A stretch of 64,000 bases of DNA from Amaricoccus solimangrovi (GCF_006385685.1 NZ_VFRP01000013.1:1-64000); one strand, 5' to 3'. Positions 25,702-33,831 are shown, counted from the first letter of the stretch. Notes: a model not told the origin generated them from the letters alone. Numbers and translations: made by a program.

Positions 25702-25900
25702 CTTTGTGGTCCTTTGTGTTCGCTTTCGCGCGTTTCCTTATGACCTCCGATATAGACCCACTGTTCCGAACCACAACGAACATGGCTTCAGACCCGTCAT
25801 GCGCGGGCCGCGGGTCTCCGGGCGGAGGGATCGCCGCGACTTGCCGCCCGCGCCGCCGCGTGCTCTATCCCGCGCGACAGGGCGGAGGAGCGCGCGGAAG

Positions 25901-26737
25901 GTGGCGGGCGGCTTGACGCGGCCGCTTCGCGTGGCCGGACATTTCGGCGAACTGCTGCAGGGCCGGCTCGGGCCCGGCGGGCCGGTCGCGCTCGTGACGC
26001 TGCCCTGCCCGGTGCTCGCCGCGCGGTGCGACTGGCGGCCCGGCCCTTTCGCGCTTCACCAGATCGCGCCGGCCGTGATCGCGCCGGCCGAGGCGCGCGC
26101 GCTGCTCGGCCGGCTGCGGATCGCCCCCCGGGGGGCGTTCCGCCTGCGGATCGACGCGCCCCCGGGCGGCGGGGCCGGCGCCTCGACCGCGGCGCGGGTC
26201 GCGCTCGCCCGCGCGGCGGCGCTCGGCGCGGGGCGGCCGGCGCCGGTGCCGGAGACACTCGCGCGCGCCTGTGTCGCGACCGAGGGGGCGAGCGATCCGC
26301 TGATGTATCCCGACCCCGCGCGGCTGCTCTGGAGCTCGCGGACCGGGCATGTCCTCGCGATGGCGCCGGCCCTTCCGCCGCTCGAGATCCTCGGCGGCTT
26401 CCTCGGCCCACCCCGGCGGACGGATCCGCGCGATACCGACTTTCCCGACATCGCCGATCTCGCGCGGGCCTGGCCGTCGGCCACCGCCGACGCCGCGGCG
26501 CTGGCGGCGCTGGCGAGCGAGAGCGCGCGCCGGACCCTCGCCCACCGCGGCTTGCCGGCCGATCCGACCGAGGCGCTTGGCCGCGGGCTCGGGGCGCTCG
26601 GCTTCGCCATCGCCCATACCGGCTCGGCCCGCGCGCTCCTGTTCCGGCCCGGCCGCGTCCCGCCCGGGGCCGCCGCGGCGCTGCGCGCGGCGGGCTTCGC
26701 GGGAGTGATCCGCTTCCGGACCGGAGGCCGCGCGTGA
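25901..26737 (+). CDS. bluE: GHMP-type L-threonine kinase for cobalamin synthesis (BluE/PduX-like)
   Basis: A ~278-residue kinase of the GHMP fold. LRVAGHFGELLQGRLGPGG near the start is the PduX/BluE signature. PPGGGAGASTAARVALARA is the GHMP ATP-binding motif 2, and GALGFAIAHTGSARALLF matches motif 3. It would phosphorylate L-threonine to supply the aminopropanol linker of cobalamin, which fits the overlapping cobD gene. The start is placed at GTG 25901 after GGAGGAG; TTG at 25913 is possible, and a longer upstream reading is unlikely since it lacks homology. Its TGA overlaps the cobD GTG by 3 bases. Confidence 0.82.
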   Translation: MAGGLTRPLRVAGHFGELLQGRLGPGGPVALVTLPCPVLAARCDWRPGPFALHQIAPAVIAPAEARALLGRLRIAPRGAFRLRIDAPPGGGAGASTAARVALARAAALGAGRPAPVPETLARACVATEGASDPLMYPDPARLLWSSRTGHVLAMAPALPPLEILGGFLGPPRRTDPRDTDFPDIADLARAWPSATADAAALAALASESARRTLAHRGLPADPTEALGRGLGALGFAIAHTGSARALLFRPGRVPPGAAAALRAAGFAGVIRFRTGGRA

Positions 26738-27669
26738 GCGCGCTCGCGATGATCGTCGGGCTCGGCGTCGACGCGGCGCTCGGCTGGCCCGACGGGCTCT
26801 TCGCGCGGATCGGCCATCCGGTCACCTGGCTCGGGCGGTTGATCGGGGCGCTCGACCGGCGCTGGAACCGCGGCGCGCCCTGGCGCCGGCGCCTCGCCGG
26901 AATCGCGGCGGCGCTCACCGTGATCGCGGCGGCGGCGCTGCCGGCGGTCGCGCTCGACCGGCTGCTGCCCGGCGGCTGGCCGGGCGCGGTCCTGACCGGA
27001 CTCCTCGCCTGGCCGCTGATCGCGCTCCGCTCCCTCCGTGATCACGTGGCGGCGGTGGCCGGGCCGCTCGCCGCCGGCGATCTCCCCGAGGCCCGGCGCC
27101 GGGTCGCGCTGATCGTCGGGCGCGATCCGGCGAAGCTCGACTTGGCCGGCGTGGCCCGGGCGGCGATCGAGAGCCTCGCGGAGAACGCCTCCGACGGGGT
27201 GGTGGCGCCGGTCTTCTGGGGCGCGCTGTTCGGCCTGCCGGGGATCGCGGGCTACAAGGCGATCAACACGCTCGATTCGATGATCGGCCATCGGACGCCC
27301 CGGCACGAGACCTTCGGATGGGCCTCCGCGCGGATCGACGATCTGGCCAATCTCGCGCCCGCGCGGCTCACCGGACTGCTCGTCGCCCTCGCCGCCCCCC
27401 GTCCGGGGCGGAGCCTCGCCGTCATGTGGCGCGACGCCGGGCGCCACCGCTCGCCCAACGCCGGCTGGCCCGAGGCGGCGATGGCGGGCGCGCTTGGCAT
27501 CCGGCTGTCGGGGCCCCGGATCTACGCCGACCGCCGCGCGGAGGAGCCCTGGCTCAACGAAGGCGCCCGCGATCCCGGCGCGGCCGAGATCGTCGCGGCG
27601 CTGCGGCTGGCGCGGCGCGCCGCGCTCCTTCTCGTGCTCGGCCTCGCCGGCCTCGCGATCCTGGCCTGA
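26734..27669 (+). CDS. cobD: Adenosylcobinamide-phosphate synthase (CobD/CbiB)
   Basis: A 311-residue integral membrane protein of the CobD/CbiB family, which attaches the aminopropanol phosphate arm to adenosylcobyric acid. Signatures are DAALGWPDGLFARIGHPVTW then LGRLI, VGRDPAKLD, ARAAIESLAENASDGVVAPV, YKAINTLDSMIGHRTPR and GRHRSPNAGWPEAAMAGAL. Several hydrophobic helices lie between. GTG at 26734 shares bases with the bluE stop (GTGA). It converges on the deacetylase gene with only 3 bp between stops. No B12 riboswitch is seen upstream of the pair. Confidence 0.94.
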   Translation: MSALAMIVGLGVDAALGWPDGLFARIGHPVTWLGRLIGALDRRWNRGAPWRRRLAGIAAALTVIAAAALPAVALDRLLPGGWPGAVLTGLLAWPLIALRSLRDHVAAVAGPLAAGDLPEARRRVALIVGRDPAKLDLAGVARAAIESLAENASDGVVAPVFWGALFGLPGIAGYKAINTLDSMIGHRTPRHETFGWASARIDDLANLAPARLTGLLVALAAPRPGRSLAVMWRDAGRHRSPNAGWPEAAMAGALGIRLSGPRIYADRRAEEPWLNEGARDPGAAEIVAALRLARRAALLLVLGLAGLAILA

Positions 27670-27672
27670 GGA

Positions 27673-28374
27673 TCAGGCTTCGGGAACGAGTTCGCTCAGC
27701 GTCACCGGGCGCAACCCCTCGGCTGCGAAGGCCCGGGCCGCCCCGCCGATGAAGCCGGCGGTGGAACGGCCGCGCGCGCCCAGATCGTGCACCGTCAGGA
27801 TCGCGCCCGGATGCGCGTTGAGCCGCAGCCAGGCCTCCGTCACCTGCCGCTGAGGCGCGCTCGTGTCCATCGGCGGCACGTCGCCCACCACGACGGTCAG
27901 CCCGTGGCGGGCGGCGGCGTCGATGATCCGGCGCGTCGGCACGCCCCAGCCGGGCCGCAGGAAGCGGACCGGGCCGAAGCGGCGCAGGAACTCCGCCGTT
28001 TCGGCGACCCCCTTCTCGAGCGCCGCGTCGTCGAGCCGGGCGGACATCTCGTCGCGGTCCATGTGGTGGCCGATCTCGTGACCGCGCGCGACGATCTCGG
28101 CCACGGTTTCCGGCGCCGCGCGCGCATTCTCTCCGATCAGCATGAAGGTGCCGCGCGCGCCCGCGCCCTCGAGCGCCTCCATGATGAGCGGCGTGGTCTC
28201 GGGATCGGGCCCGTCGTCGACCGTGATCGCGAGCGCGGGCACGTCTGACGGGCCGGAAAAGACGACTTCGGGAAAGATCGCGCCGCCGAGCGTGGCGACC
28301 GGCCCCGCCCGGACCCGGCCGGCGAGGCCGAGAAGGGCGAGGCCGGAGAGAAGCCCCCGGCGCGTCGCGCGCAT
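27673..28374 (-). CDS. Polysaccharide deacetylase family protein (NodB fold), secreted
   Basis: A 233-residue secreted protein with a twin-arginine-like signal (MRATRRGLLSGLALLGLAGR). The NodB domain carries motif 1 with catalytic Asp pair (LAITVDDGPDP), the metal-binding motif 2 (HEIGHHMDRDEMSARLDD, His-x-x-x-His), motif 3 (RFLRPGWGVP) and motif 4/5 (LTVHDLGARG). These indicate a metal-dependent amidohydrolase acting on envelope polysaccharide or peptidoglycan; the substrate is unknown. Its ATG overlaps the HdeD-like stop by one base (TGATG). Confidence 0.88.
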   Translation of the reverse strand: MRATRRGLLSGLALLGLAGRVRAGPVATLGGAIFPEVVFSGPSDVPALAITVDDGPDPETTPLIMEALEGAGARGTFMLIGENARAAPETVAEIVARGHEIGHHMDRDEMSARLDDAALEKGVAETAEFLRRFGPVRFLRPGWGVPTRRIIDAAARHGLTVVVGDVPPMDTSAPQRQVTEAWLRLNAHPGAILTVHDLGARGRSTAGFIGGAARAFAAEGLRPVTLSELVPEA

Positions 28375-28958
28375 CAGCCGAGCGCGGTCGCGCGCCGCAG
28401 ATCCCAGGCGAGGAAAGTCATCGCGCCGCCGACGGCGATGAGTTCGATCCCGAGCAGCAGGCCGATCAGCCAGCCCGCCGCGCCGGGCAGGTTCCAGACG
28501 AGGACGAAGGCGACGAGGATGCCGGTGATGCCCGAGAGCAGCATCCAGCCCCAGTTCCTCATCGGCCGGATCATCAGCGCGAAGACCACGCGCTGGAGCC
28601 CGTCCACCATGAAATAGGCGACCATCAGCAGCGCGGCGGCGAGCAGCCCGGCCTCGGGGCGCGAGATCAGCATGAAGCCCACGATGACGGCGAGCACCGC
28701 CGAGATCAGTTGCAGCCAGAAGTAATGCACCTGCGTCGCGCCGATGAGCCCGATCGCCTGGGCGATGCCCGCGATCACCAGCATCCAGCCGAGGAAGACG
28801 ATGAAGAAGGTCGAGGCGAAGATCGGCGACAGCAGCGCCACGATCCCGGCGAGCACGAGCAGGCCGCCCTGGATCATGAACAGCATCGAGCGCCTGCGGA
28901 TCGTCTCCCGCGTTGCCTGACGCAGAACGGCCGAGGCCTCGTTTACCGATAGCGACAT
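28374..28958 (-). CDS. HdeD-like DUF308 membrane protein
   Basis: A 194-residue protein with six predicted membrane helices in three hairpin repeats, as in the HdeD/DUF308 family (MLFMIQGGLLVLAGIVALL, FIVFLGWMLVIAGIAQAIGL, WGWMLLSGITGILVAFVL). E. coli HdeD takes part in acid resistance at high cell density; the role here is unproven. GGAGAGT lies before the ATG. It probably forms a two-gene operon with the deacetylase. Length is normal and nothing looks broken. Confidence 0.88.
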   Translation of the reverse strand: MSLSVNEASAVLRQATRETIRRRSMLFMIQGGLLVLAGIVALLSPIFASTFFIVFLGWMLVIAGIAQAIGLIGATQVHYFWLQLISAVLAVIVGFMLISRPEAGLLAAALLMVAYFMVDGLQRVVFALMIRPMRNWGWMLLSGITGILVAFVLVWNLPGAAGWLIGLLLGIELIAVGGAMTFLAWDLRRATALG

Positions 28959-29035
28959 CTGGACTCTCCCACTCCTCGAAGAAATCTAAGGAGGTATCGC
29001 CCCGCCGGGCCTGTCCCGCAAGCGCTTTGACGGGA

Positions 29036-29551
29036 TCAGCGCAGCGTGACGAGCAGGTCGGGATAGACCACCTTCGTCCAGGACCCGTCGCCCGAGCCGC
29101 CGTTCCAGAAGCCGCCGACGCTGACGCCGGTGCCGCTCCACCCGCCCGAACCGGTCCCGACCGATATGCCGATCGCGGGCCAGCCGCTCATCCCGGTATC
29201 GGCGACGCGCGTCGCCGGCTGCGCCCTGGCCGAGCCGCGAAGCTTGCCCGAGGCGCAGGTGACCGTGACCGGCGGCGTGGCCGATCCGAGGTCCGGCAGC
29301 GCCACGCTGGCGGGGGCGGTGAAGCGCGCCGTCGTATAGGGGCTCGCCAGGTCGCAGGTCGCCCCGGCGATCTCGCCCGCGACGCCCTGGACACGCACCG
29401 CGAGATTGGTCACCCCGCGCGCGGGCGGCATGACGACCTCGGCCCGGGGCTGGCCCTGGACGCCGGGCGGCGGCGGCGTGGCCGGCGCCGTGGCGCAGGC
29501 GCCGAGCAGCAGACAGAGCGCGAGGCCGCGGGCGGCTCTTTCCTCGATCAC
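29036..29551 (-). CDS. Predicted lipoprotein, paralog of the upstream neighbour
   Basis: I do not recognise the family. The 171-residue protein begins at GTG 29551, after AGGGAG with good spacing, and has a lipobox LLLGAC near residue 19. Its middle (about 65-115) contains GEIAGATCDLASPYTTARFT then APASVALPDLG and VTVTCASGKLRGSA, closely matching the neighbour's GATCALSSVLYSAKFTTPTR and LMISCAAGVQKGSA. Two conserved cysteines could form a disulfide. The C-terminus is Gly/Ser/Trp-rich (SVGTGSGGWSGTGVSVGG). It lies 13 bp after its paralog, so the two form an operon created by tandem duplication. Confidence 0.75.
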   Translation of the reverse strand: MIEERAARGLALCLLLGACATAPATPPPPGVQGQPRAEVVMPPARGVTNLAVRVQGVAGEIAGATCDLASPYTTARFTAPASVALPDLGSATPPVTVTCASGKLRGSARAQPATRVADTGMSGWPAIGISVGTGSGGWSGTGVSVGGFWNGGSGDGSWTKVVYPDLLVTLR

Positions 29552-29564
29552 CGGATGTCTCCCT

Positions 29565-30071
29565 TCATCGCAGAGCGACGGATGTATCGGGATATTCCCA
29601 GACCGGGTAGGTCGGTTCCGGATATCCCCAGCCATACCAGCCCGGCCCGTACCAGCCGGGGCCCCAGGGCCCCCACGGTCCCGGCCCGAAATAGCCCGGC
29701 GCGGTGCGCCAATAGGTCGCGATCGGCACCGAGGCGGAGCCCTTCTGGACGCCCGCCGCGCAGCTGATCATCAGATCCGGCGATTGCGGCCCGAAATTGG
29801 GCAGGCGCAGCCGGGTGGGCGTGGTGAACTTCGCGGAATAGAGCACGCTCGAGAGCGCGCAGGTGGCGCCGGCCACCTCGCGCTTCGTGCCATCGGAACC
29901 GACCACATGGGTCCGGACGACCAGGTCGGCCTCGCCCCGCGCCGCGACGAAATCCTGCCCGCCGACCACCACGTCGGGCCCGAGCGGCAATCCGCCGGCG
30001 CATCCCGCGAGCAGCCAGAGGACCGCGGAGAACGCCCCGGCGCGGCCGAAAATTCGTGAACGAGACCGCAT
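29565..30071 (-). CDS. Predicted lipoprotein (GATC-type domain, Trp/Gly/Tyr-rich tail)
   Basis: A 168-residue protein with a signal sequence ending in the lipobox LLAGC (MRSRSRIFGRAGAFSAVLWL then LAGCAGG). The central domain shares the GATC...TxPTRLxLPNFG...ISCAAG pattern with the downstream gene. The tail is an unusual Trp/Gly/Pro/Tyr repeat (GPGPWGPWGPGWYGPGWYGW). Such tails occur in surface or matrix proteins. Upstream in-frame sequence exists, but the ATG at 30071 places the signal peptide correctly. Function unknown; the paralogous pair probably sits in the outer membrane. Confidence 0.75.
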   Translation of the reverse strand: MRSRSRIFGRAGAFSAVLWLLAGCAGGLPLGPDVVVGGQDFVAARGEADLVVRTHVVGSDGTKREVAGATCALSSVLYSAKFTTPTRLRLPNFGPQSPDLMISCAAGVQKGSASVPIATYWRTAPGYFGPGPWGPWGPGWYGPGWYGWGYPEPTYPVWEYPDTSVALR

Positions 30072-30332
30072 TCCCCGCCCCGTCGCCGCCACCAACGCGA
30101 CCGGAACCGTCAGGGTTTCCGTATCGCCCCGCCGGCCGGACGGCGTTCCGCGCGCGGGACAGGCATTCATCCTAGGCTTGCCCCCGGGGGGCGGCAAGGC
30201 CCCGGAGGACCGCTCCCCGCGGGCGGATTTTGCCGCGGCGCACAATATGAGGATTCGCGCGGGCAGATCTATGGTATAGAGGGCAAAAGCCCTTACATGG
30301 GTCGGCAACAGGGATCTCGAACGGACCAATCA

Positions 30333-31247
30333 ATGGACTGGGACAAACTCAGAATCTTTCACGCCGTCGCCGACGCGGGCAGCCTCACGCACGCGGGCGA
30401 GACGTTGCACCTCAGCCAGTCAGCCGTCAGCCGCCAGATCCGCGCGCTCGAGGTCAGCCTCAACACCACGCTGTTCCGCCGCCATGCCCGCGGCCTGATC
30501 CTGACCGAGCAGGGCGAACTCCTGTTCGAGGCCACGCGCACGATGACGCGCCGGCTCGACGCGACCGCCGCGCGGATCCGCGACAGCGAGGACGAGGTCT
30601 TCGGCGAGATCCGCGTGACGACGACCACGGGCTTCGGCACGCTCTGGCTCGCCCCCCGCCTGCCGCGGCTCTTCGAACGCTATCCGAAGCTCAAGATCGA
30701 CCTGATGCTCGAGGAGCGCGTGCTCGACCTTGCGATGCGCGAGGCCGACGTGGCGATCCGGATGAAGGAGCCGAGCCAGGCCGACCTGATCCGCCGCCGG
30801 CTCATGGAGGTCCGGATCCGCTTCTATGCGAGCCAGGAATACGTGGAGAAGCACGGGCTGCCCGCCACGCCCGAGGAACTCGCGCACCACCGCCTGATCA
30901 CGCACAGCCCGGCCTCGCCGCAGGTGCGCGCCGGCGCCGATTTCGTGCTGCCCTTCCTCGCGAGCAACACGCAGTCGGTGCTGACGGTGAACAGCTACTT
31001 CGGCATCCTGCAGGGAGTGATGCAGGGGCTCGGCGTGGGCGCGCTGCCCGACTACGTGATCTCGGAGACCGCGAATCTCGTCCCGGTTCTGGCGGAGGAC
31101 CAGAGCGCGCCGATCCCGGTCTATCTCGCCTATGTCGAGGAACTGCGTCATTCCAAGCGGGTGACGGCCTTCCGCGACTTCATGCTGGAGGAGATCACCG
31201 CCTACAAGCGCAACGCCGACCACGTCCCCGTCGGAGCCCTCCGGTGA
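30333..31247 (+). CDS. LysR-family transcriptional regulator
   Basis: A 304-residue LysR regulator. The HTH is MDWDKLRIFHAVADAGSLTH, AGETLHLSQSAVSRQIRAL, then FRRHARGLILTEQGELLFEA. The effector domain begins near residue 90 (GEIRVTTTTGFGTLWLAPRL) and includes READVAIRMKEPSQADLI. The type is common in Rhodobacterales. An in-frame ATG at 30297 exists but the HTH starts right at the ATG chosen. It faces the lipoprotein operon across a 260-bp gap that holds a likely TATAGA -10 box (30275-30280). No target is evident. Confidence 0.93.
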   Translation: MDWDKLRIFHAVADAGSLTHAGETLHLSQSAVSRQIRALEVSLNTTLFRRHARGLILTEQGELLFEATRTMTRRLDATAARIRDSEDEVFGEIRVTTTTGFGTLWLAPRLPRLFERYPKLKIDLMLEERVLDLAMREADVAIRMKEPSQADLIRRRLMEVRIRFYASQEYVEKHGLPATPEELAHHRLITHSPASPQVRAGADFVLPFLASNTQSVLTVNSYFGILQGVMQGLGVGALPDYVISETANLVPVLAEDQSAPIPVYLAYVEELRHSKRVTAFRDFMLEEITAYKRNADHVPVGALR

Positions 31248-31286
31248 GGGCCGCGGGGGAAGGCCCGGCGCGGAGCCATGCATTCT

Positions 31287-31315
31287 CGCGATAGCGGCTT
31301 TGCTCCATTATCGCG
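31287..31315. repeat. Inverted repeat CGCGATA ... TATCGCG
   Basis: Seven-base arms (31287-31293 and 31309-31315) with a 15-nt spacer lie 40 bases after the LysR stop and 11 bases before a promoter-like pair. It could be a weak terminator for the lysR transcript or an operator for the candidate small RNA downstream. Confidence 0.45.
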
Positions 31316-31325
31316 CACCCGCCCA

Positions 31326-31354
31326 TTGTTGAAGGGGCTTGCCTGTCCTATATC
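31326..31354 (+). promoter_or_regulatory. Promoter candidate for a small RNA (TTGTTG-17-TATATC)
   Basis: TTGTTG at 31326-31331 and TATATC at 31349-31354 are separated by 17 bases. No ORF follows on this strand before a strong terminator at 31413-31443, so the transcript would be about 80 nt and noncoding. Confidence 0.5.
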
Positions 31355-31360
31355 ACCTCT

Positions 31361-31443
31361 CGAAGACGACGCGCGCCAGTCGCGCATCTCTTCATCCTCC
31401 CTGTTGGACTTGGGCCGGGCCATTGGTGCTCGGCCTTTTTTTT
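31361..31443 (+). ncRNA. Candidate trans-acting small RNA
   Basis: The interval between the promoter-like pair and a Rho-independent terminator has no plausible ORF. It contains a GCGCGC...GCGC inverted segment, an unpaired CATCCTCCC stretch (31394-31402) complementary to Shine-Dalgarno sequences, and the terminal hairpin GGCCG...CGGCC followed by eight Ts. CCUCC-loop RNAs that pair with ribosome sites are known in Rhodobacter (CcsR type), but this RNA is not shown to belong to them. Start is estimated at 6-7 bases after the -10 box. Confidence 0.45.
31413..31443 (+). terminator. Rho-independent terminator
   Basis: Stem GGCCG (31413-31417) and CGGCC (31431-31435) with a 13-nt loop, followed directly by T8. 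It is the strongest intrinsic terminator in this part of the window and faces the plus strand. Confidence 0.8.
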
Positions 31444-31521
31444 GCTTCTTCTTGCCGTGATCGCACATCTCCGTGAATGGTCCGCGGCGAGGCCGCGCGC
31501 CTGCTCCGCCCCCCCGGCGTG

Positions 31522-32115
31522 TCAGGGGCGTGTGCGAAGCCCGTCCACGAAGATGTCGACGAGACGCAGCGCCGTGACCTGCCAGCCGGGCTCGTCGCGC
31601 CCGTAGGCGATGCCGTGGAGCGCCCAGAGCAGTTCCTCCGGCGTCACGTCGGGCCGGATCGCCGCCGCTTCCCCGGCGCGACGCATCAGGGCGCCGGCGG
31701 CTTCGAGGAGCCGGCGGCGTGAATCGTCGTAGAGCGCACGCGAGCGGTCCGGCGCCGGCGTGAGCGCCACGAGCATGCCCCGCTTCGTCGCGATCACGCG
31801 GATGTTGGCGCGCATCCAGCACCGCAGCCCCTCCAGCGGGTCGGGCTCCGCGAGGAACCGGGTCGCGAGCGCGACGAGTTCGTCGATCTCCTTGGCATAG
31901 ACCGCGTGGAACAGGGATTCCCGGGTCGGAAAATGCCGGTAGAGCGTACCGATGCCGAGTTCGGCCCGCCGCGCCACCGCCTCGAGGCTGGCGCCCGGGC
32001 CGCCCTCCGCGAAGACTTCCCGGGCGGCGGAAATCAGCCGCTCGCGATTGCGCAGCGAATCCGAGCGGGGCGCCCGCCTTGCCTTCGCCGGTCCGGCCTC
32101 CATCCTCTCCGTCAT
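31522..32115 (-). CDS. TetR-family transcriptional regulator
   Basis: A 197-residue regulator. The TetR HTH lies at about residues 20-65: RERLISAAREVFAEGGPGAS then LEAVARRAELGIGTLYRHFP with TRESLFHAVY. The ligand-binding domain has a C-terminal end typical of the SbtR_C/TetR_C group (PDVTPEELLWALHGIAYGRD). The ATG at 32115 has AAGGGG upstream. It is divergent from the molybdenum hydroxylase operon, and a 7-bp dyad (32131-32147) lies between the two, so it very likely represses that operon in the absence of an aldehyde or aromatic ligand, and perhaps itself. Confidence 0.93.
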   Translation of the reverse strand: MTERMEAGPAKARRAPRSDSLRNRERLISAAREVFAEGGPGASLEAVARRAELGIGTLYRHFPTRESLFHAVYAKEIDELVALATRFLAEPDPLEGLRCWMRANIRVIATKRGMLVALTPAPDRSRALYDDSRRRLLEAAGALMRRAGEAAAIRPDVTPEELLWALHGIAYGRDEPGWQVTALRLVDIFVDGLRTRP

Positions 32116-32123
32116 CTTGCCCC

Positions 32124-32152
32124 TTGCAAAACGGAGGAACCCTCCGTATAAA
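32124..32152 (+). promoter_or_regulatory. Promoter with TetR-type palindrome in its spacer
   Basis: TTGCAA (-35, 32124-32129) and TATAAA (-10, 32147-32152) are 17 bases apart. The spacer contains ACGGAGG-AAC-CCTCCGT (32131-32147), a perfect 7-bp dyad whose last base is the first base of the -10 box. A bound repressor would block RNA polymerase directly. The transcript would start near 32159 and read the hydroxylase genes. Confidence 0.82.
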
Positions 32153-32284
32153 TCCTGCCAAGGCACACCGCCCGCGACGACGCGCTCTCGCGCGCGCCCC
32201 GGATCCCGACCCGTTTCACCGATCCACCTCCGCGCCCCGGGCGCGCGCCGATGCCACCTTCTGATCCAGCCGATCGGAGCAGCC

Positions 32285-32779
32285 ATGACGTATTCGTTCA
32301 GCCTGACAGTAAACGGAGCCACCCGCGCGGTCGAGATCGAGGATCCGCGCGTCACGCTTCTCGACCTCCTGCGCGAGCGCCTCGCGCTCACCGGCACGAA
32401 GAAGGGATGCGACCGCGGCCAGTGCGGCGCCTGCACCGTGCTCGTGGACGGGCGGCGCGTGAATGCCTGCCTGATCCTCGCCGTCACCCTCGACGGGGCC
32501 GAGATCGAGACCATCGAGGGCGTCGCGGACGGGAATCGCCCGCATCCCGTCCAGGAGGCCTTCATCGCGCATGACGGCTTCCAGTGCGGCTTCTGCACGC
32601 CGGGCCAGATCATGAGCGCCATCGGCCTTCTGCGCGAGGGGGAGACCGGGGAGGATCGCGAACGGATCCGCGAGGGGATGAGCGGCAATCTCTGCCGCTG
32701 CGCCGCCTACGCGGGGATCACCGAGGCCGTGGCGGCCGCCCAGCGCGCCCTCGCCGCCGGGGACAGGAGGCGCGCGTGA
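32285..32779 (+). CDS. Molybdenum hydroxylase, [2Fe-2S] subunit (PaoA-like)
   Basis: A 164-residue iron-sulfur subunit of the xanthine dehydrogenase/aldehyde oxidoreductase family. The plant-type cluster ligands are Cys42, Cys47, Cys50 and Cys62; the second cluster near the molybdenum centre uses Cys101, Cys104, Cys137 and Cys139 (CGFCTPGQ, NLCRCAAY). It passes electrons from the Mo subunit to the FAD subunit. Length is typical; no Tat signal is seen, unlike E. coli PaoA, so the enzyme is probably cytoplasmic. It is first in a three-gene operon with overlapping starts. Confidence 0.92.
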   Translation: MTYSFSLTVNGATRAVEIEDPRVTLLDLLRERLALTGTKKGCDRGQCGACTVLVDGRRVNACLILAVTLDGAEIETIEGVADGNRPHPVQEAFIAHDGFQCGFCTPGQIMSAIGLLREGETGEDRERIREGMSGNLCRCAAYAGITEAVAAAQRALAAGDRRRA

Positions 32780-33831
32780 ACCTGTTCGAGTACATCCGCC
32801 CGGCCTCGCTGGACGAGGCCGTGGCCGCGGGATCCGAGCCCGGGGCCGCCTATCTCGCCGCCGGAACCAACCTTCTCGACCTGATGAAGACCGGCGCCGC
32901 GCGCCCGGCGCGCCTCGTCGATGTCACGCGCCTGCCGGGCCTCGACCGGATCGAACTCCTCGCGGACGGCGGGGCGCGTATCGGCGCGATGGTCCGCAAC
33001 GCCGAACTGGCGCGCGACCGGGGCTTCGCGCGGTCCTATCCGGCGGTCGCCGAGGCGCTGCTCTCCGGCGCCTCGCCGCAGATCCGCAACGCCGCCACCC
33101 TGGGCGGCAACCTGATGCAGCGCACCCGCTGCGCCTATTTCTTCGATCCCGCGAGCAATTGCGGCCGCCGCGACCCCGGCGCGGGCTGCGACGCGCGCGC
33201 GGGCCTGAACCACGCCCATGCGATCCTCGGCTGGAGCGACGCCTGCCTGGCCACCCATCCCTCCGACCTCTGCGTGGCGCTCGTCGCGCTCGACGCATCC
33301 CTGGAGATCGTCGGTCCGGCGGGGAGGCGCGTGATCCCGCTCGAGGAACTGCACCGCCTGCCCGGCGACGCTCCCTCCCGCGAAACCGCGCTCGAGGCCG
33401 GCGAACTCATCGTCGCGCTGCGCCTGCCGCCGGAGGCCGCCGCCGTCCGGGCCCATTCGCGCTACCTGAAGCTGCGCGAGCGGACCTCCTTCGCCTTCGC
33501 CCTCGTTTCCGCCGCCGCGGGACTGGAGATCGCCGACGGCCGGATCCGCCGGGCGCGGCTCGCCCTCGGCGGCGTCGCCGCGAAGCCCTGGCGCGCCCGC
33601 GCGGCCGAGGAAGCGCTCGAAGGCGCCCTGGCCGGACCCCTGGCCTTCGCGGAAGCGGCCGCGCTCGCGCTCGCCGATGCGCGGCCATCCGGCGACAACG
33701 CGTACAAGATCGAGCTCGCGCGCCGTCTCGTCCTCCGCGCGCTGGAGCGGGCGGCGGCCGGAACGCCGGAGCGCATCCCCGCCCTTCCGGCCTCGGTCCT
33801 CGCAGATACGGGAGCGACCGCCCATGCCTGA
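32776..33831 (+). CDS. Molybdenum hydroxylase, FAD-binding subunit (PaoB-like)
   Basis: A 351-residue subunit with the PCMH FAD-binding fold. AGGTN-like YLAAGTNLLDLMKTGAARPA and ATLGGNLMQRTRCAYFFD bind FAD. Between residues ~116 and 140 the sequence RCAYFFDPASNCGRRDPGAG then CDA supplies cysteines like those of PaoB, which carries an extra [4Fe-4S] cluster in this subunit; ordinary XDH FAD subunits lack it. The C-terminal CO_deh_flav domain follows. GTG 32776 overlaps the previous stop (GTGA). Confidence 0.9.
   Translation: MNLFEYIRPASLDEAVAAGSEPGAAYLAAGTNLLDLMKTGAARPARLVDVTRLPGLDRIELLADGGARIGAMVRNAELARDRGFARSYPAVAEALLSGASPQIRNAATLGGNLMQRTRCAYFFDPASNCGRRDPGAGCDARAGLNHAHAILGWSDACLATHPSDLCVALVALDASLEIVGPAGRRVIPLEELHRLPGDAPSRETALEAGELIVALRLPPEAAAVRAHSRYLKLRERTSFAFALVSAAAGLEIADGRIRRARLALGGVAAKPWRARAAEEALEGALAGPLAFAEAAALALADARPSGDNAYKIELARRLVLRALERAAAGTPERIPALPASVLADTGATAHA

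Noticed and set aside
25702-25900. Cobalamin riboswitch before bluE-cobD
   Set aside because: No GCCACTG-type B12 box or fitting stem is visible in the 200 bases upstream.
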